Positions 16,414-24,220 of a DNA stretch of 64,000 nt are shown here, piece after piece (the stretch's first letter is position 1; the number at the start of each line of letters is the position of its first letter). The notes beneath the pieces are model-generated. The model had not been told where the DNA came from. It worked only from the letters and a program-made list of their open reading frames with translations, and did no database searches. This DNA comes from Segniliparus sp051660745 (GTDB lineage: Bacteria; Actinomycetota; Actinomycetes; Mycobacteriales; Mycobacteriaceae), in the NCBI RefSeq assembly GCF_051660745.1, contig NZ_JBOFQF010000037.1, positions 1 through 64,000 on the forward strand, given 5' to 3'. Position numbers and translations under genes: made by a program.

Positions 16414-17799
16414 TCAGCCGTAGACCGAGGTCTTCGAGTCGGAGACTTTGTCGAGCCTGCGCGCGAGGTAGAGCGCTTCGAGGGCGAGCTCGACGGCGCT
16501 GGCCCGCTCGCCGGTGTTCGAGGCCCCGAGCTGGCGGGCGATCACGTCCACGACGGAGAGGTCCTCGACCGAGGCGAGGACGGCTTTCGCGGGGACCAGC
16601 TCGCCGGTGGTCACCGTCTGCCCGTTCTCCACGGCGGTCAAGAGCGGCCCGACGTCGACGCCGCCGAGGGCGCGCCGCGCGACATCGGCGGTCGCCCGCC
16701 GCAGCAGGTGCCCGAGGACCTCCTGCTCGCGGCCCTCCTCGCCGGACTCGAACTCGACCTTGCCGCGCAGCACGTCGACGACGACGCCGAGGTCGACGAC
16801 CCGGGCCACCGCCTCGGCCTCGCCCGTCAGGGTCGCCCGGCGGAGCGCGGAGGCCGCCACGGTCTCGGCGGCCGCGATGGAGAACCGCGCGGAGACCCCG
16901 GAGCGCTGGTCGACAGAGCTGGACTCGCGCAACAGCTGGGTGAACCGCGCGACGACCTCGGCGAGATACCTGGGCACGCTCGCGGCCAGGCTCGCCTCCT
17001 GCTCGATCACCGCGACCTCGGCTTCCAGCTCGGACGGGTAGTGGGTGCGGATCTCCGCGCCGAACCGGTCTTTGAGCGGGGTGATGATCCGGCCCCGGTT
17101 CGTGTAGTCCTCGGGGTTCGCCGAGGCGACCATGAGCACGTCCAAGGGCAGGCGCAGCGTATGGCCCCGCACCTGGATGTCGCGCTCCTCCATGACGTTG
17201 AGCATGGCGACTTGGATGCGCTCGGCCAGGTCGGGGAGCTCGTTGATCGCCACGATCCCCCGGTGCGCCCTGGGGATGAGGCCGTAGGCGATGGTGTCGG
17301 GGTCGCCGAGGCTGCGCCCTTCGGCGATCCTCACCGGGTCGATGTCGCCGATGAGGTCGCCGACCGAGGTGTCCGGGGTCGCGAGCTTCTCGGTGTACCG
17401 CTCGGAGCGGTGCCGCCATGCCACCGGCAGCTCGTCGCCGAGCTCCTTGGCTCGGCGGATGGCGGCGGGCGTGATCGGCCGGTAGGGGTGCTCGCCCAGC
17501 TCGGAGCCCGCGATGACCGGAGTCCACTCGTCGAGCAGGTTCGCGAGGGAGCGGAGCAGGCGGGTCTTGCCCTGCCCGCGTTCGCCGAGGAGGACGAAGT
17601 CGTGGTGCGCGATCAGCGCGCGCTCCAGCTGGGGCAGGACGGTGTCTTCGAGGCCGAAGAGCCCGTGCCAGGGGCTCTGCCCCTCGGCGAGGGCCGTCAA
17701 AAGGTTCTCGGCGATCTCCTGCTTGACCGACCGCTCCCGATGCCCGGAGGCTCGGAGCTCCCCAAGGGTCGCGGGCTTCGCATGCTCCTCAACTGTCAC
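16414..17799 (-). CDS. MoxR-type AAA+ ATPase (magnesium-chelatase-like)
   Basis: A 461-residue cytoplasmic ATPase. Walker A is GERGQGKTRLL, the Walker B region is GIVAINELPDLAERIQVA (Asn-Glu in place of the usual Asp-Glu, as in this subfamily), followed by MEERDIQVRG and VASANPEDYTNRGRIITPLK with the sensor and arginine-finger residues. The C-terminal part is a helical lid. The start is GTG 17799, with a TACCCT box 7 nt upstream. The VWA partner follows 25 bp downstream, so both form one operon. It closely resembles the AAA+ member of the mycobacterial Rv0958/Rv0959 pair, wrongly called magnesium chelatase in some databases. Confidence 0.9.
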   Translation of the reverse strand: MTVEEHAKPATLGELRASGHRERSVKQEIAENLLTALAEGQSPWHGLFGLEDTVLPQLERALIAHHDFVLLGERGQGKTRLLRSLANLLDEWTPVIAGSELGEHPYRPITPAAIRRAKELGDELPVAWRHRSERYTEKLATPDTSVGDLIGDIDPVRIAEGRSLGDPDTIAYGLIPRAHRGIVAINELPDLAERIQVAMLNVMEERDIQVRGHTLRLPLDVLMVASANPEDYTNRGRIITPLKDRFGAEIRTHYPSELEAEVAVIEQEASLAASVPRYLAEVVARFTQLLRESSSVDQRSGVSARFSIAAAETVAASALRRATLTGEAEAVARVVDLGVVVDVLRGKVEFESGEEGREQEVLGHLLRRATADVARRALGGVDVGPLLTAVENGQTVTTGELVPAKAVLASVEDLSVVDVIARQLGASNTGERASAVELALEALYLARRLDKVSDSKTSVYG

Positions 17800-17806
17800 C
17801 CTGACT

Positions 17807-17812
17807 AGGGTA
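17807..17812 (-). promoter_or_regulatory. -10 box, predicted leaderless promoter (MoxR-VWA operon)
   Basis: TACCCT on the minus strand, 7 nt before GTG 17799. Confidence 0.4.
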
Positions 17813-18036
17813 GTCGCAGGACGGCTGCGGCGCAGCGGGCCCCGCTACGCCAGAAGCGCAAAAGGCCGCGCGCCCGGCGGAGGACACGACGTGTCTGACA
17901 GATTCCAGGTCTTGATCTTGCGGCCCTGAGGCCTAAACTGTTCTGTGGTCGCAGCAGAATTGCAAATTTTTTCGTTGGCAGATTCCGAAGCTCCTGGTCG
18001 CGAGATCGACTGGAGCAGTTGGAGAGGAGACTGGGC
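17813..18036. other. Intergenic region with a local AT-rich tract upstream of the first type VII substrate locus
   Basis: 224 bp between divergent operons. Most is GC-rich, but 17930-17968 is clearly AT-rich (AATTGCAAATTTTTTCG) for this genome. Such tracts upstream of type VII genes in mycobacteria are bound by Lsr2-type silencers; that role here is inference. No clear -35/-10 pair was found. Confidence 0.4.
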
Positions 18037-18363
18037 GTGGCCGATGGCGACAAGCTCCGAGTGGACCCGGACGCGGCTCTCGCGGTGATCGACCGCGCGC
18101 GCGGCGTCGCGGCGGATGTGCGCGCGCGAGGACAGCGCCTTGGCGCGGGGATGGCCGGGCACGGCTGCGGCGCGGACCCGGCAGGCGCGGAAGCCGCGCG
18201 TCTTTTCGCCTCGTTGAACGAGGCCGCCGCGCAGCGCTCCGAGGTCGTGTCGTCGCGATTGCAGGACCAGGCCTCGGCGGCGGGCCAGAGCGTCCATGCC
18301 ACCGTCGGCCAGGACGAGGCGGGCGCGGCAGACATCGAGAAAGCCCGGCCGGAGCCCGCGTAG
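18037..18363 (+). CDS. EspC-like (DUF2580-type) type VII secretion substrate
   Basis: A 108-residue all-helical protein without signal peptide. GTG 18037 is chosen because GGAGAGGAGA lies 6 nt upstream; an in-frame TTG at 18019 overlaps that site. Pattern: LRVDPDAALAVIDRARGVA, a Gly/Cys turn, then a second helix with AARLFASLNEAAAQRSEVV and QSVHATVGQDEAGAADIE. This is the layout of EspC/EspF-type partners. It heads a three-gene set with a 285-residue protein and a 468-residue protein, reminiscent of espA-espC-espD in content. The similarity is in pattern and size only, so the family name is an inference. Confidence 0.6.
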   Translation: MADGDKLRVDPDAALAVIDRARGVAADVRARGQRLGAGMAGHGCGADPAGAEAARLFASLNEAAAQRSEVVSSRLQDQASAAGQSVHATVGQDEAGAADIEKARPEPA

Positions 18364-18367
18364 CGCC

Positions 18368-19225
18368 GTGGCAGCCAAGTCTGATTGCCGCCCGCCGGGG
18401 TGGGAGGACGGCCGTCCGCCGTGGAATGTCGAGTTCCATCTCTGGTGCGACGAGCTCGGCGAGCAGTTGGCCGGATTGGCGAAACGGGCCGTTCGCGCCC
18501 GAGGCACGGCCCGAGCCCACGGCCTTTCGGTGACGGTCGACGCGGGCGGCGTCCCGGTGCGCGGCGAGACGGAGGACGCCCCGGCGGACGGCGCGGTGCT
18601 CGGATCGGCATTGGCGCAGGGCGGCCTCCAGGACTCCGACCCCGCGCTCTGGCCCCAGGTGGTCTGGGCGGCGAGGGCGACGGCCAACAAGGCGGCGAAG
18701 CGCGCGGCGGGGGCTGTCGTGCCAGCGCTGGCGCAGAGCCCCGGCGGCGTGTGGCTCGTCGACGACGAGGGCTTCGCGCACGACGGCGAGACGACGACGG
18801 CGCGTTTCGCGCGCGGCGACAAGACGAACGAGGACGCTGTGGTGGTCACGGTCGGCGCGGACCTCGTGGCGACCCGGGTCGTCGTGGCGGATCGCCTTGA
18901 GCTCGGCACGCGGTTCGGGTGGCTCTTGCGGCACGCGGGCCTCGCGATGCGGTCCTGGCAGAGGGAGCAGGTTCGGAGTTTTTTGGCGGACGCGCCGCAG
19001 TTCGACAGCGCCGGGCTGGCAGAAGCCGGGCCGTCGGCGGGCGTCTTCGCGCCGCCGACGGCGAGCTGGGCCGACGAGGGGCCTGCGGCGGCTGACGAGC
19101 GGGAGTTTTTCCTCTCGTCGGTCGAGATGGACTTCTGGCAGGAAGCGCCCAAGATCGAATCGCTGACCGAGGCGCTGCGGGGCAGAAATCCGCAGGGGGA
19201 GAACTCGCACAGAGGAGACAGGTAG
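18368..19225 (+). CDS. Unidentified protein with two YbaB/EspD-like segments, type VII locus
   Basis: A 285-residue protein starting at GTG 18368, 5 bp after the preceding stop. Two segments follow the YbaB-like pattern seen in EspD and EspH: AHGLSVTVDAGGVPV followed by LWPQVVWAARATANKA (about residues 50-120), and AVVVTVGADLVATRVVVADR followed by a helix with RHAGLAMRSWQREQ (about 155-205). The rest is acidic and Ala/Gly-rich. No signal peptide or membrane segment is present. From its place between an EspC-like gene and an EspA/EspE-like gene it may be a chaperone or co-secreted factor. No function is established; the domain reading is tentative. Confidence 0.6.
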   Translation: MAAKSDCRPPGWEDGRPPWNVEFHLWCDELGEQLAGLAKRAVRARGTARAHGLSVTVDAGGVPVRGETEDAPADGAVLGSALAQGGLQDSDPALWPQVVWAARATANKAAKRAAGAVVPALAQSPGGVWLVDDEGFAHDGETTTARFARGDKTNEDAVVVTVGADLVATRVVVADRLELGTRFGWLLRHAGLAMRSWQREQVRSFLADAPQFDSAGLAEAGPSAGVFAPPTASWADEGPAAADEREFFLSSVEMDFWQEAPKIESLTEALRGRNPQGENSHRGDR

Positions 19226-19227
19226 CG

Positions 19228-20634
19228 ATGGCGTTCCCCCAACCGCACGGCCACGTCGCCGACCGCGTCGTCGGCTTCCGGTGGCCGTCGATCGACGAGA
19301 CGGCATGGGGAGCCGACGCGGGCGCGGATCTTCGCGCGGCCCAAGACGACCGCGCCTCGGCGGCGGAGCTGCGCGGCCACGCGCGCGAGTTCGGGCAGAG
19401 CGCCGAGGGCGAGGCGTTCGACGCGCACCGCCACGCCTTGGAAGCCCATGCCAAGGCGATCGAGCACGAAGCGGAGGCCAAGGACCGCAGCGCTGCGGTC
19501 CGCAACGCGGTGAGCAGCGACACCGCCTCGGCGAAGGAGTCGATCGACCGCATCGTGCGCGTCACGGAGTTGCAGATCCAAGCGCATGAGGCGTTGTGCA
19601 GGGCGTTGCGCGCAGATCCGGCGCCAGGGCGGGAGCAACTGCTCCAGCAGGGCAGCGGCGCAGTCGACCTGGTCGTCCAAGACCTGCGGGCGAAGATCGC
19701 CGGGCATGCGGCGGAGCGGCTCGCCGCCGACCGCCCGACCGGCAAGGGCGGCAGCCAGGCCGGTGCGGTCGCAGGCGCGGGCGGGGCCGTGGACGGACTG
19801 GGCGCGGCCCAGGAGCAGGGCGGCGCGGGCCGGGGCCAGGAAGGCGGCGACCACGGCCAGGAGGACCGCAAACAGCAGGGCCGCGCGCCCGGCTTCGGCG
19901 GTTTGGCCGGAGTCGTCGACGCCGTCGCCCGGACGAGCCGCCCGCTGGCGCAGGAGGCAGGGGAGAGCGCCGCGCACGGCGACGCGACGGCGGCCACGGG
20001 CGGTTTCTCGTCGCCCGGCTCTCTCTTTGGCTTCGCGGCGGGCGCCGCTGGCGGGCTGGAGGCTGCGGATTTCTCGGGAGGGCCCGCGCACGGCCCGGAC
20101 GGGGCGGCGGGCGTGGCGGCAGGCGCGTTCGGGGGCGCGGCGTACGGGCCGGGGGGCTCGGGGGCAAGGCCCTCCTCGAACGCCGAGCAGGAACGTCGGG
20201 GCGGCAAGAAGGGGCATGGACAGGATGCGGAGCCTGCCGTCGGCTCGGTCCACGCCGAGACGCCGTTGGCCCCGACCGTGTCTGGCTCCTTGGAAGCCGC
20301 TGCGCAGAAGCCGCTCCCGGCGGCGGCCCCGACCATTGCGGCGGGCTCGCAGCCGCTTTTCGTCCCGGAAGCCGCCGAACGGCCCGCCGGGTCGCAGGGC
20401 GCGGAGCGCGGAACCGATCAGAGCGCGTCGATCCCCGGATCGGCCGTTGTCGCGCAGCCGAACAAGGGAGCGGCGGGCGGCAGGCCCGTCGTGAGCAGGC
20501 ATGTCGACTGGAAGAGCACGGGGGCGGCGCAGGCCTTCCGCGAGAGCGTGGGCTCGCAGGCGGCCAGCCCCCAGGTGCTCGGCCCGGCCGGCCCCGACGT
20601 GTCGAAGGCCGAAGAGCCCGACAGCACCCCTTAG
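19228..20634 (+). CDS. Type VII-associated protein with helical head and long disordered tail
   Basis: A 468-residue protein; ATG 19228 has GAGGAG upstream. The first about 170 residues are helical, with VVGFRWPSIDETAWGAD, then long Ala/Glu/Lys-rich helices that could form a helical bundle. The rest, more than half, is Gly/Ala/Gln/Pro-rich low complexity. This shape (helical secretion domain plus disordered tail) matches EspA/EspE/EspB-like substrates, but no defining motif was recognised. It is third in an operon with an EspC-like gene. Its stop (20632-20634) overlaps by 4 bp the stop of the convergent CMD-like gene. Confidence 0.6.
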   Translation: MAFPQPHGHVADRVVGFRWPSIDETAWGADAGADLRAAQDDRASAAELRGHAREFGQSAEGEAFDAHRHALEAHAKAIEHEAEAKDRSAAVRNAVSSDTASAKESIDRIVRVTELQIQAHEALCRALRADPAPGREQLLQQGSGAVDLVVQDLRAKIAGHAAERLAADRPTGKGGSQAGAVAGAGGAVDGLGAAQEQGGAGRGQEGGDHGQEDRKQQGRAPGFGGLAGVVDAVARTSRPLAQEAGESAAHGDATAATGGFSSPGSLFGFAAGAAGGLEAADFSGGPAHGPDGAAGVAAGAFGGAAYGPGGSGARPSSNAEQERRGGKKGHGQDAEPAVGSVHAETPLAPTVSGSLEAAAQKPLPAAAPTIAAGSQPLFVPEAAERPAGSQGAERGTDQSASIPGSAVVAQPNKGAAGGRPVVSRHVDWKSTGAAQAFRESVGSQAASPQVLGPAGPDVSKAEEPDSTP

Positions 20635-21179
20635 TCCGTGTACTCGGTCTTGATGCCGACGATGTCGATTGTGGTGGCGAGCGAGTCGTATGCTCCGGTG
20701 AGCAGCAGGATCTCCAGAGTTTGCGCCTCGGTGAAGTGTTTGCTCAGTTCGGCCCAGTCGGTGTCGCCGATCGCCTTGTCCTTCACAAAGCCGTCCACCG
20801 CGGTGAGCAAGGCTTTCTCTTTCGGCGACCAGCCGGGGGCCGAAGGGCCCTGGGCGACTCGCGCGCGCTCTTCGTCGGTGATGCCCGCGCGGGCGCTCAT
20901 CCGGATGTGATGGTTGAGCTCGTAGGCCGACCCGCGCAGATTGGCCACCCGCAAGATCACGAGCTCCACGTTCCGGAGCTTGATGCTCGAAAGCCCTTGG
21001 AAGTAGCCGGTGTAGCCGATGAAGAAGGGGAAGAGGCGGATATTGCGGCCGAGGGTCGAGATGACGCGGAATTGGGAGATCTTCAACCGCCGCCGCCCTC
21101 CCTGGTCGATGACCCAGGCGAGCGGGCCGATTTTCCAGAATCCGCCGGGTGCGATACGTGGCTGGGATGGCGTGGCCAA
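20631..21179 (-). CDS. Carboxymuconolactone decarboxylase / AhpD-like protein
   Basis: A 182-residue protein of the CMD superfamily. It has the family helix-turn pattern LRNVELVILRVANLRGSAYELNHHIRMSARAG, with Glu and His in ExxxH arrangement but without the CxxC pair that AhpD uses for peroxide reduction. It is therefore more likely an unassigned CMD-like protein than an AhpD peroxidase. The C-terminal half has EKALLTAVDGFVKD and LTGAYDSLATTIDIVG. The start codon is TTG 21179, with GAGGAG upstream on the minus strand. It diverges from the small regulator gene at 21298, which could control it. Confidence 0.75.
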   Translation of the reverse strand: MATPSQPRIAPGGFWKIGPLAWVIDQGGRRRLKISQFRVISTLGRNIRLFPFFIGYTGYFQGLSSIKLRNVELVILRVANLRGSAYELNHHIRMSARAGITDEERARVAQGPSAPGWSPKEKALLTAVDGFVKDKAIGDTDWAELSKHFTEAQTLEILLLTGAYDSLATTIDIVGIKTEYTD

Positions 21180-21285
21180 GGCTGTCTCCTCGTCCTTATA
21201 ACAATGTCAGGAACAAGGCGAGCTTACACGCCCGAAGCTGGGAGAACGCAGTGCATACACCATATGTTGTTCCCCCACGTTGATG

Positions 21286-21291
21286 TATGGT
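21286..21291 (+). promoter_or_regulatory. -10 box, predicted leaderless promoter (small regulator)
   Basis: TATGGT, 6 nt, ATG 21298. The surrounding 21250-21297 is AT-rich with imperfect dyads (CACCATA and TATGGT), so autoregulation is possible. Confidence 0.5.
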
Positions 21292-21297
21292 TTAACC

Positions 21298-21690
21298 ATG
21301 AGCCCAACAGCTGAGCCTCCACCGAGTCCGCTGGCGCGAGCTGTGGCGAATCAGATTCGGGCCGAGTTCCGCAGGCTCGGAAAACCGGTCTCGGGCTTGT
21401 TCGGGGTCCTCGGCTCGCGGAACTACGTCGATCAGCGGCTGGGCAAGCATGTGCGCCGCGCGCTCACGCTCAGCGAGCTGGAACAACTCTCCGACATTCT
21501 CGGGATGAGCCCGCTGGTGCTGCTGCGCCGCGCGATGGAGAACATGTCCGCTGACTCGCTCTCCGCGCTGCGCACCCCTGGCGTGCTGGTCGAGATCGGG
21601 CACGGCGGGACGCAGGCGGAGACCGAGTGGACGGCGCGGGAGTACCCGACCCGGTACTCCAAGGGCGGCGAGGACGAGCTCGGCGAGTAG
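21298..21690 (+). CDS. Small XRE-like DNA-binding protein
   Basis: A 130-residue protein starting at ATG 21298. The central part (about residues 15-75) reads as a helix-turn-helix fold: VANQIRAEFRRLGK, then KHVRRALTLSELEQLSDILG and MSPLVLLRRAM, the usual end of an XRE-type domain where the residue after the helix faces LGMSP. The C-terminal 45 residues are polar and acidic. It sits divergently next to the CMD-like gene. The upstream region is AT-rich with an imperfect dyad at the -10, consistent with a regulator that controls its own gene. The target is inferred only from position. Confidence 0.65.
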   Translation: MSPTAEPPPSPLARAVANQIRAEFRRLGKPVSGLFGVLGSRNYVDQRLGKHVRRALTLSELEQLSDILGMSPLVLLRRAMENMSADSLSALRTPGVLVEIGHGGTQAETEWTAREYPTRYSKGGEDELGE

Positions 21691-21703
21691 CCCGCAGCCC
21701 GTC

Positions 21704-22702
21704 TCAGCTCTCGACGAGGTCGCCCCAGCCCGGCCCGTACCGGTCTCCGGCCGCCTGCGGAAGGGCTTCGAGCCGCGCCAACTGCTCCGGGCTGAGCACG
21801 AGGGCGTCCGCCGCCGCGTTCTCTTCGACGCGTTTGGCTTTCTGCGTGCCGGGGATGGGCGCGATGTCGTCGCCCTGGGCGATCAGCCATGCCAGCGCGA
21901 CCTGTGCCGGGGTGGCCCCGGCCTCGTCCGCAACCTCGGCCACCGCGTCCACGATCGCCAGGTTCCGCTCGAAGTTCTCCTTGGCGAAGTAGGGGACTCC
22001 GGCGACGCGGAAATCTGTCGCGGCGAGCTCGTCGGCGGAGCGGATCGTCCCGGTGAGCGCCCCTCGCCCGAGCGGGGAGTAGGGGACGAGCCCGATCCCG
22101 AGCTCGCGCAGGGTCGGCAGGACCGCCGCCGCCGGTTCGCGGACGAAGAGGGAGAACTCGATCTGCAGGGCGGCGACGGGGTGGACGGCGTGGGCGCGGC
22201 GGATTGTCGCGGCGTTGGCCTCGGACAGGCCGATATGGCGCACTTTGCCCTCGACGACCAGCTCGGCCAGGGCTCCGACGGTCTCCTCGATCGGGGTGCC
22301 GGGGTCGACCCGGTGCTGGTAGCACAGGTCGATGTGGTCCACGCCGAGACGGCGCAGCGACCCTTCGACGGCGATGCGGATGTTCTCGGGGCTTGAGTCC
22401 GTCACCCGGTCCACCCCGGAGGTGTCGGCCTTCCCGAGGTGGGAGACGAGCCCGAACTTCGTCGCGAGGACCACCTCGTCCCGCCTGCCTGCGATGGCCC
22501 TGCCGACCAGCTCCTCGCTCGTGAACGGCCCGTACACCTCGGCGGTGTCGAGGAAGGCGACGCCGAGGTCCAACGCGCGGTGGACGGTCCGGACCGACTC
22601 CGCGTCGTCGGCCCCGCTCCCCGCGTAGGCGTACGGCGTCAGGGACATGGCCCCGAAGCCGATCCGGGAGGCTCGGAGGGCTCCGAGGCGTGCTGTTCTC
22701 AT
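21704..22702 (-). CDS. Aldo/keto reductase (AKR13/YakC-like)
   Basis: A 332-residue NADPH-dependent oxidoreductase of the longer aldo/keto reductase group. Tetrad residues are visible in FLDTAEVYG (Asp and Tyr), VLATKFG (Lys) and DLCYQHR (His). The cofactor end has IPGTQKAKRVEENAAA. GGAG lies close before the ATG at 22702. The next aldo/keto reductase upstream on the same strand (22731) is only 28 bp away, so they are probably one operon. It is only distantly related to the tandem pair at 11.9-13.7 kb. Substrate unknown. Confidence 0.9.
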   Translation of the reverse strand: MRTARLGALRASRIGFGAMSLTPYAYAGSGADDAESVRTVHRALDLGVAFLDTAEVYGPFTSEELVGRAIAGRRDEVVLATKFGLVSHLGKADTSGVDRVTDSSPENIRIAVEGSLRRLGVDHIDLCYQHRVDPGTPIEETVGALAELVVEGKVRHIGLSEANAATIRRAHAVHPVAALQIEFSLFVREPAAAVLPTLRELGIGLVPYSPLGRGALTGTIRSADELAATDFRVAGVPYFAKENFERNLAIVDAVAEVADEAGATPAQVALAWLIAQGDDIAPIPGTQKAKRVEENAAADALVLSPEQLARLEALPQAAGDRYGPGWGDLVES

Positions 22703-22730
22703 GGTTGTCTCCTTTGTCCGGTGTGGGCGC

Positions 22731-23720
22731 TCAGAGCAGCTCGGCGGGCTCGTGCGGCACGTAGGGGGCTTCGAGCTGCTCGCGCTCCTCGGCGGTCAGC
22801 GCGATGTCCAGCGCCGCCGCCGCGTCGGCGAGATGGTGCGGTTTGGAGGCCCCGACGATGGGCGCGGTGACTCCGGGGCGGCCGAGCAGCCAGGCCATGG
22901 CGATCTGCGCCCTCGGCACGCCGCGCTCGGCGGCGATGCGCCCGACCGCTTCGACCACGTTCCGGTCGGCCTCCTCGGTCGCCTGGTAGAGCCAGGCCTT
23001 GACCTTGTCCAACGCCTCGCGCTTCGAGTCGTGCCCGCTGTTCCAGCCGCGGGCGAGCGCGCCCCGCGCGAGCGGGCTCCACGGCGTGACTCCGACGCCC
23101 CCGTCCAGGCAGTACGGGATCATTTCGCGTTCTTCCTCGCGGGCGATCAGGTTGTAGTGGTTCTGCATGCTGACGAATTTGGTCCAGCCGTTGAGCTGGG
23201 CGGTGTGTTGGGCTTTCGCGAACTGCCACGCGCGCATCGAGGAGGCTCCGAGGTAGCGGGCCTTTCCGGCGCGGACCACGTCGTGCAGCGCTTCGAGCGT
23301 CTCCTCGATCGGGGTGTTCGGGTCCCAGCGGTGGACGATGTACAAGTCGATGTGGTCGACTCCCAGCCTGCGCAGGCTGGCGTCAACCTCGCTCAGGATC
23401 TCCCGGCGCGACAAGCCGCCGGAGAGCGGCCCTTGGCGCATCGGGAAATAGACCTTGGTCGCGACCACCACGTCCTCGCGCCGGGCGAGTTTCCCGAGCG
23501 CCCGCCCGACGATCTCCTCGCTGGAGCCGAGCGAGTAGAAGTTCGCGGTGTCGAAGAAGTTGATCCCGAGGTCCAATGCCTGCTTGAAGAAAGGCAGGCT
23601 GTCTTCTTCGGAGAGCGCCCATTGCTGCGGCGTGCCCTCGCGGACCTCTCCGTAGGTCATGCAGCCGAGCGCGAGGCGCGAGACTGTCAGGCCCGAAGCT
23701 CCAAGTCGGACGTATTCCAT
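22731..23720 (-). CDS. Aldo/keto reductase (Kv-beta-like / YhdN group)
   Basis: A 329-residue oxidoreductase. ATG 23720 is preferred over the longer frame at 23831 because it begins MEYVRLGASGLTVSRLALG, the normal family start, with GGAAGAGG upstream. Tetrad: FFDTANFYS (Asp, Tyr), VVATKVY (Lys) and DLYIVHRWD (His). The cofactor motif is APIVGASKPHHLADA. It is cotranscribed with the 21704 gene. A candidate CRP-like site lies about 100 bp upstream, in the region shared with fmdB-fmdA. Confidence 0.9.
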   Translation of the reverse strand: MEYVRLGASGLTVSRLALGCMTYGEVREGTPQQWALSEEDSLPFFKQALDLGINFFDTANFYSLGSSEEIVGRALGKLARREDVVVATKVYFPMRQGPLSGGLSRREILSEVDASLRRLGVDHIDLYIVHRWDPNTPIEETLEALHDVVRAGKARYLGASSMRAWQFAKAQHTAQLNGWTKFVSMQNHYNLIAREEEREMIPYCLDGGVGVTPWSPLARGALARGWNSGHDSKREALDKVKAWLYQATEEADRNVVEAVGRIAAERGVPRAQIAMAWLLGRPGVTAPIVGASKPHHLADAAAALDIALTAEEREQLEAPYVPHEPAELL

Positions 23721-23821
23721 GTGCTGGCCTCTTCCTGGTGTCGGCTCATGGTCCCCCCACAATTCTGGGACCGGCTTCCTTTCTACGGCCTGGAGCGCCC
23801 TCCAGGTCAAGGACGGGCCGA

Positions 23822-23837
23822 AGTGAGTCACGTCACA
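23822..23837. promoter_or_regulatory. Candidate CRP-type operator between divergent operons
   Basis: AGTGA, GTCACG, TCACA: nine of ten conserved positions of the CRP half-sites TGTGA-n6-TCACA. It lies between the aldo/keto reductase operon (minus) and fmdB-fmdA (plus), 75 bp before fmdB. Confidence 0.4.
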
Positions 23838-23911
23838 ACATTGGCCCGGTCTTCATGCGCCCGAAACCATGCGGCAATGGCTATGCGATCTTGGGCGGCC
23901 ATGATCGTGCC

Positions 23912-24193
23912 ATGCCCGTGTACCGGTTCCGTTGCTCCTCATGCGGAGAGTTCGAGGAGTCGTTGCCGCTCGCGGGCGACAGCACGGCTCGGGCCTGCCC
24001 GGACTGCTCGGCCCGAGCCCCGAAAGTGTTCGCGCCGATCGGGCTCGGGCGAGGGAGCTCCCTCGGCATGCGGCTCGCGGATCGGGCGGGGGAGAGCGCG
24101 CATGCCCCAGCCGTGGTGTCCGGGCCTCCTCCCGCCCGGTCTGTCCGCCGCCCGGCGGCCGACCCGAGAACCGCGAGACTGCCAAGACCCTGA
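23912..24193 (+). CDS. fmdB: FmdB-family zinc-ribbon protein
   Basis: A 93-residue protein with an N-terminal zinc ribbon: MPVYRFRC, then CxxC pairs at C8/C11 and C29/C32. The tail is low-complexity, Pro/Arg/Ala-rich. ATG 23912 is chosen because the family starts exactly at MPxYxFRC; the upstream extension has no sense. FmdB proteins were first described as putative regulators of formamidase (fmdA) genes, and here fmdA follows 27 bp downstream, so the linkage supports a role in expression of the amidase. The mechanism is not known. Confidence 0.85.
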   Translation: MPVYRFRCSSCGEFEESLPLAGDSTARACPDCSARAPKVFAPIGLGRGSSLGMRLADRAGESAHAPAVVSGPPPARSVRRPAADPRTARLPRP

Positions 24194-24220
24194 GCAAGAA
24201 GACTCCGAGAAAGGCCGCCC

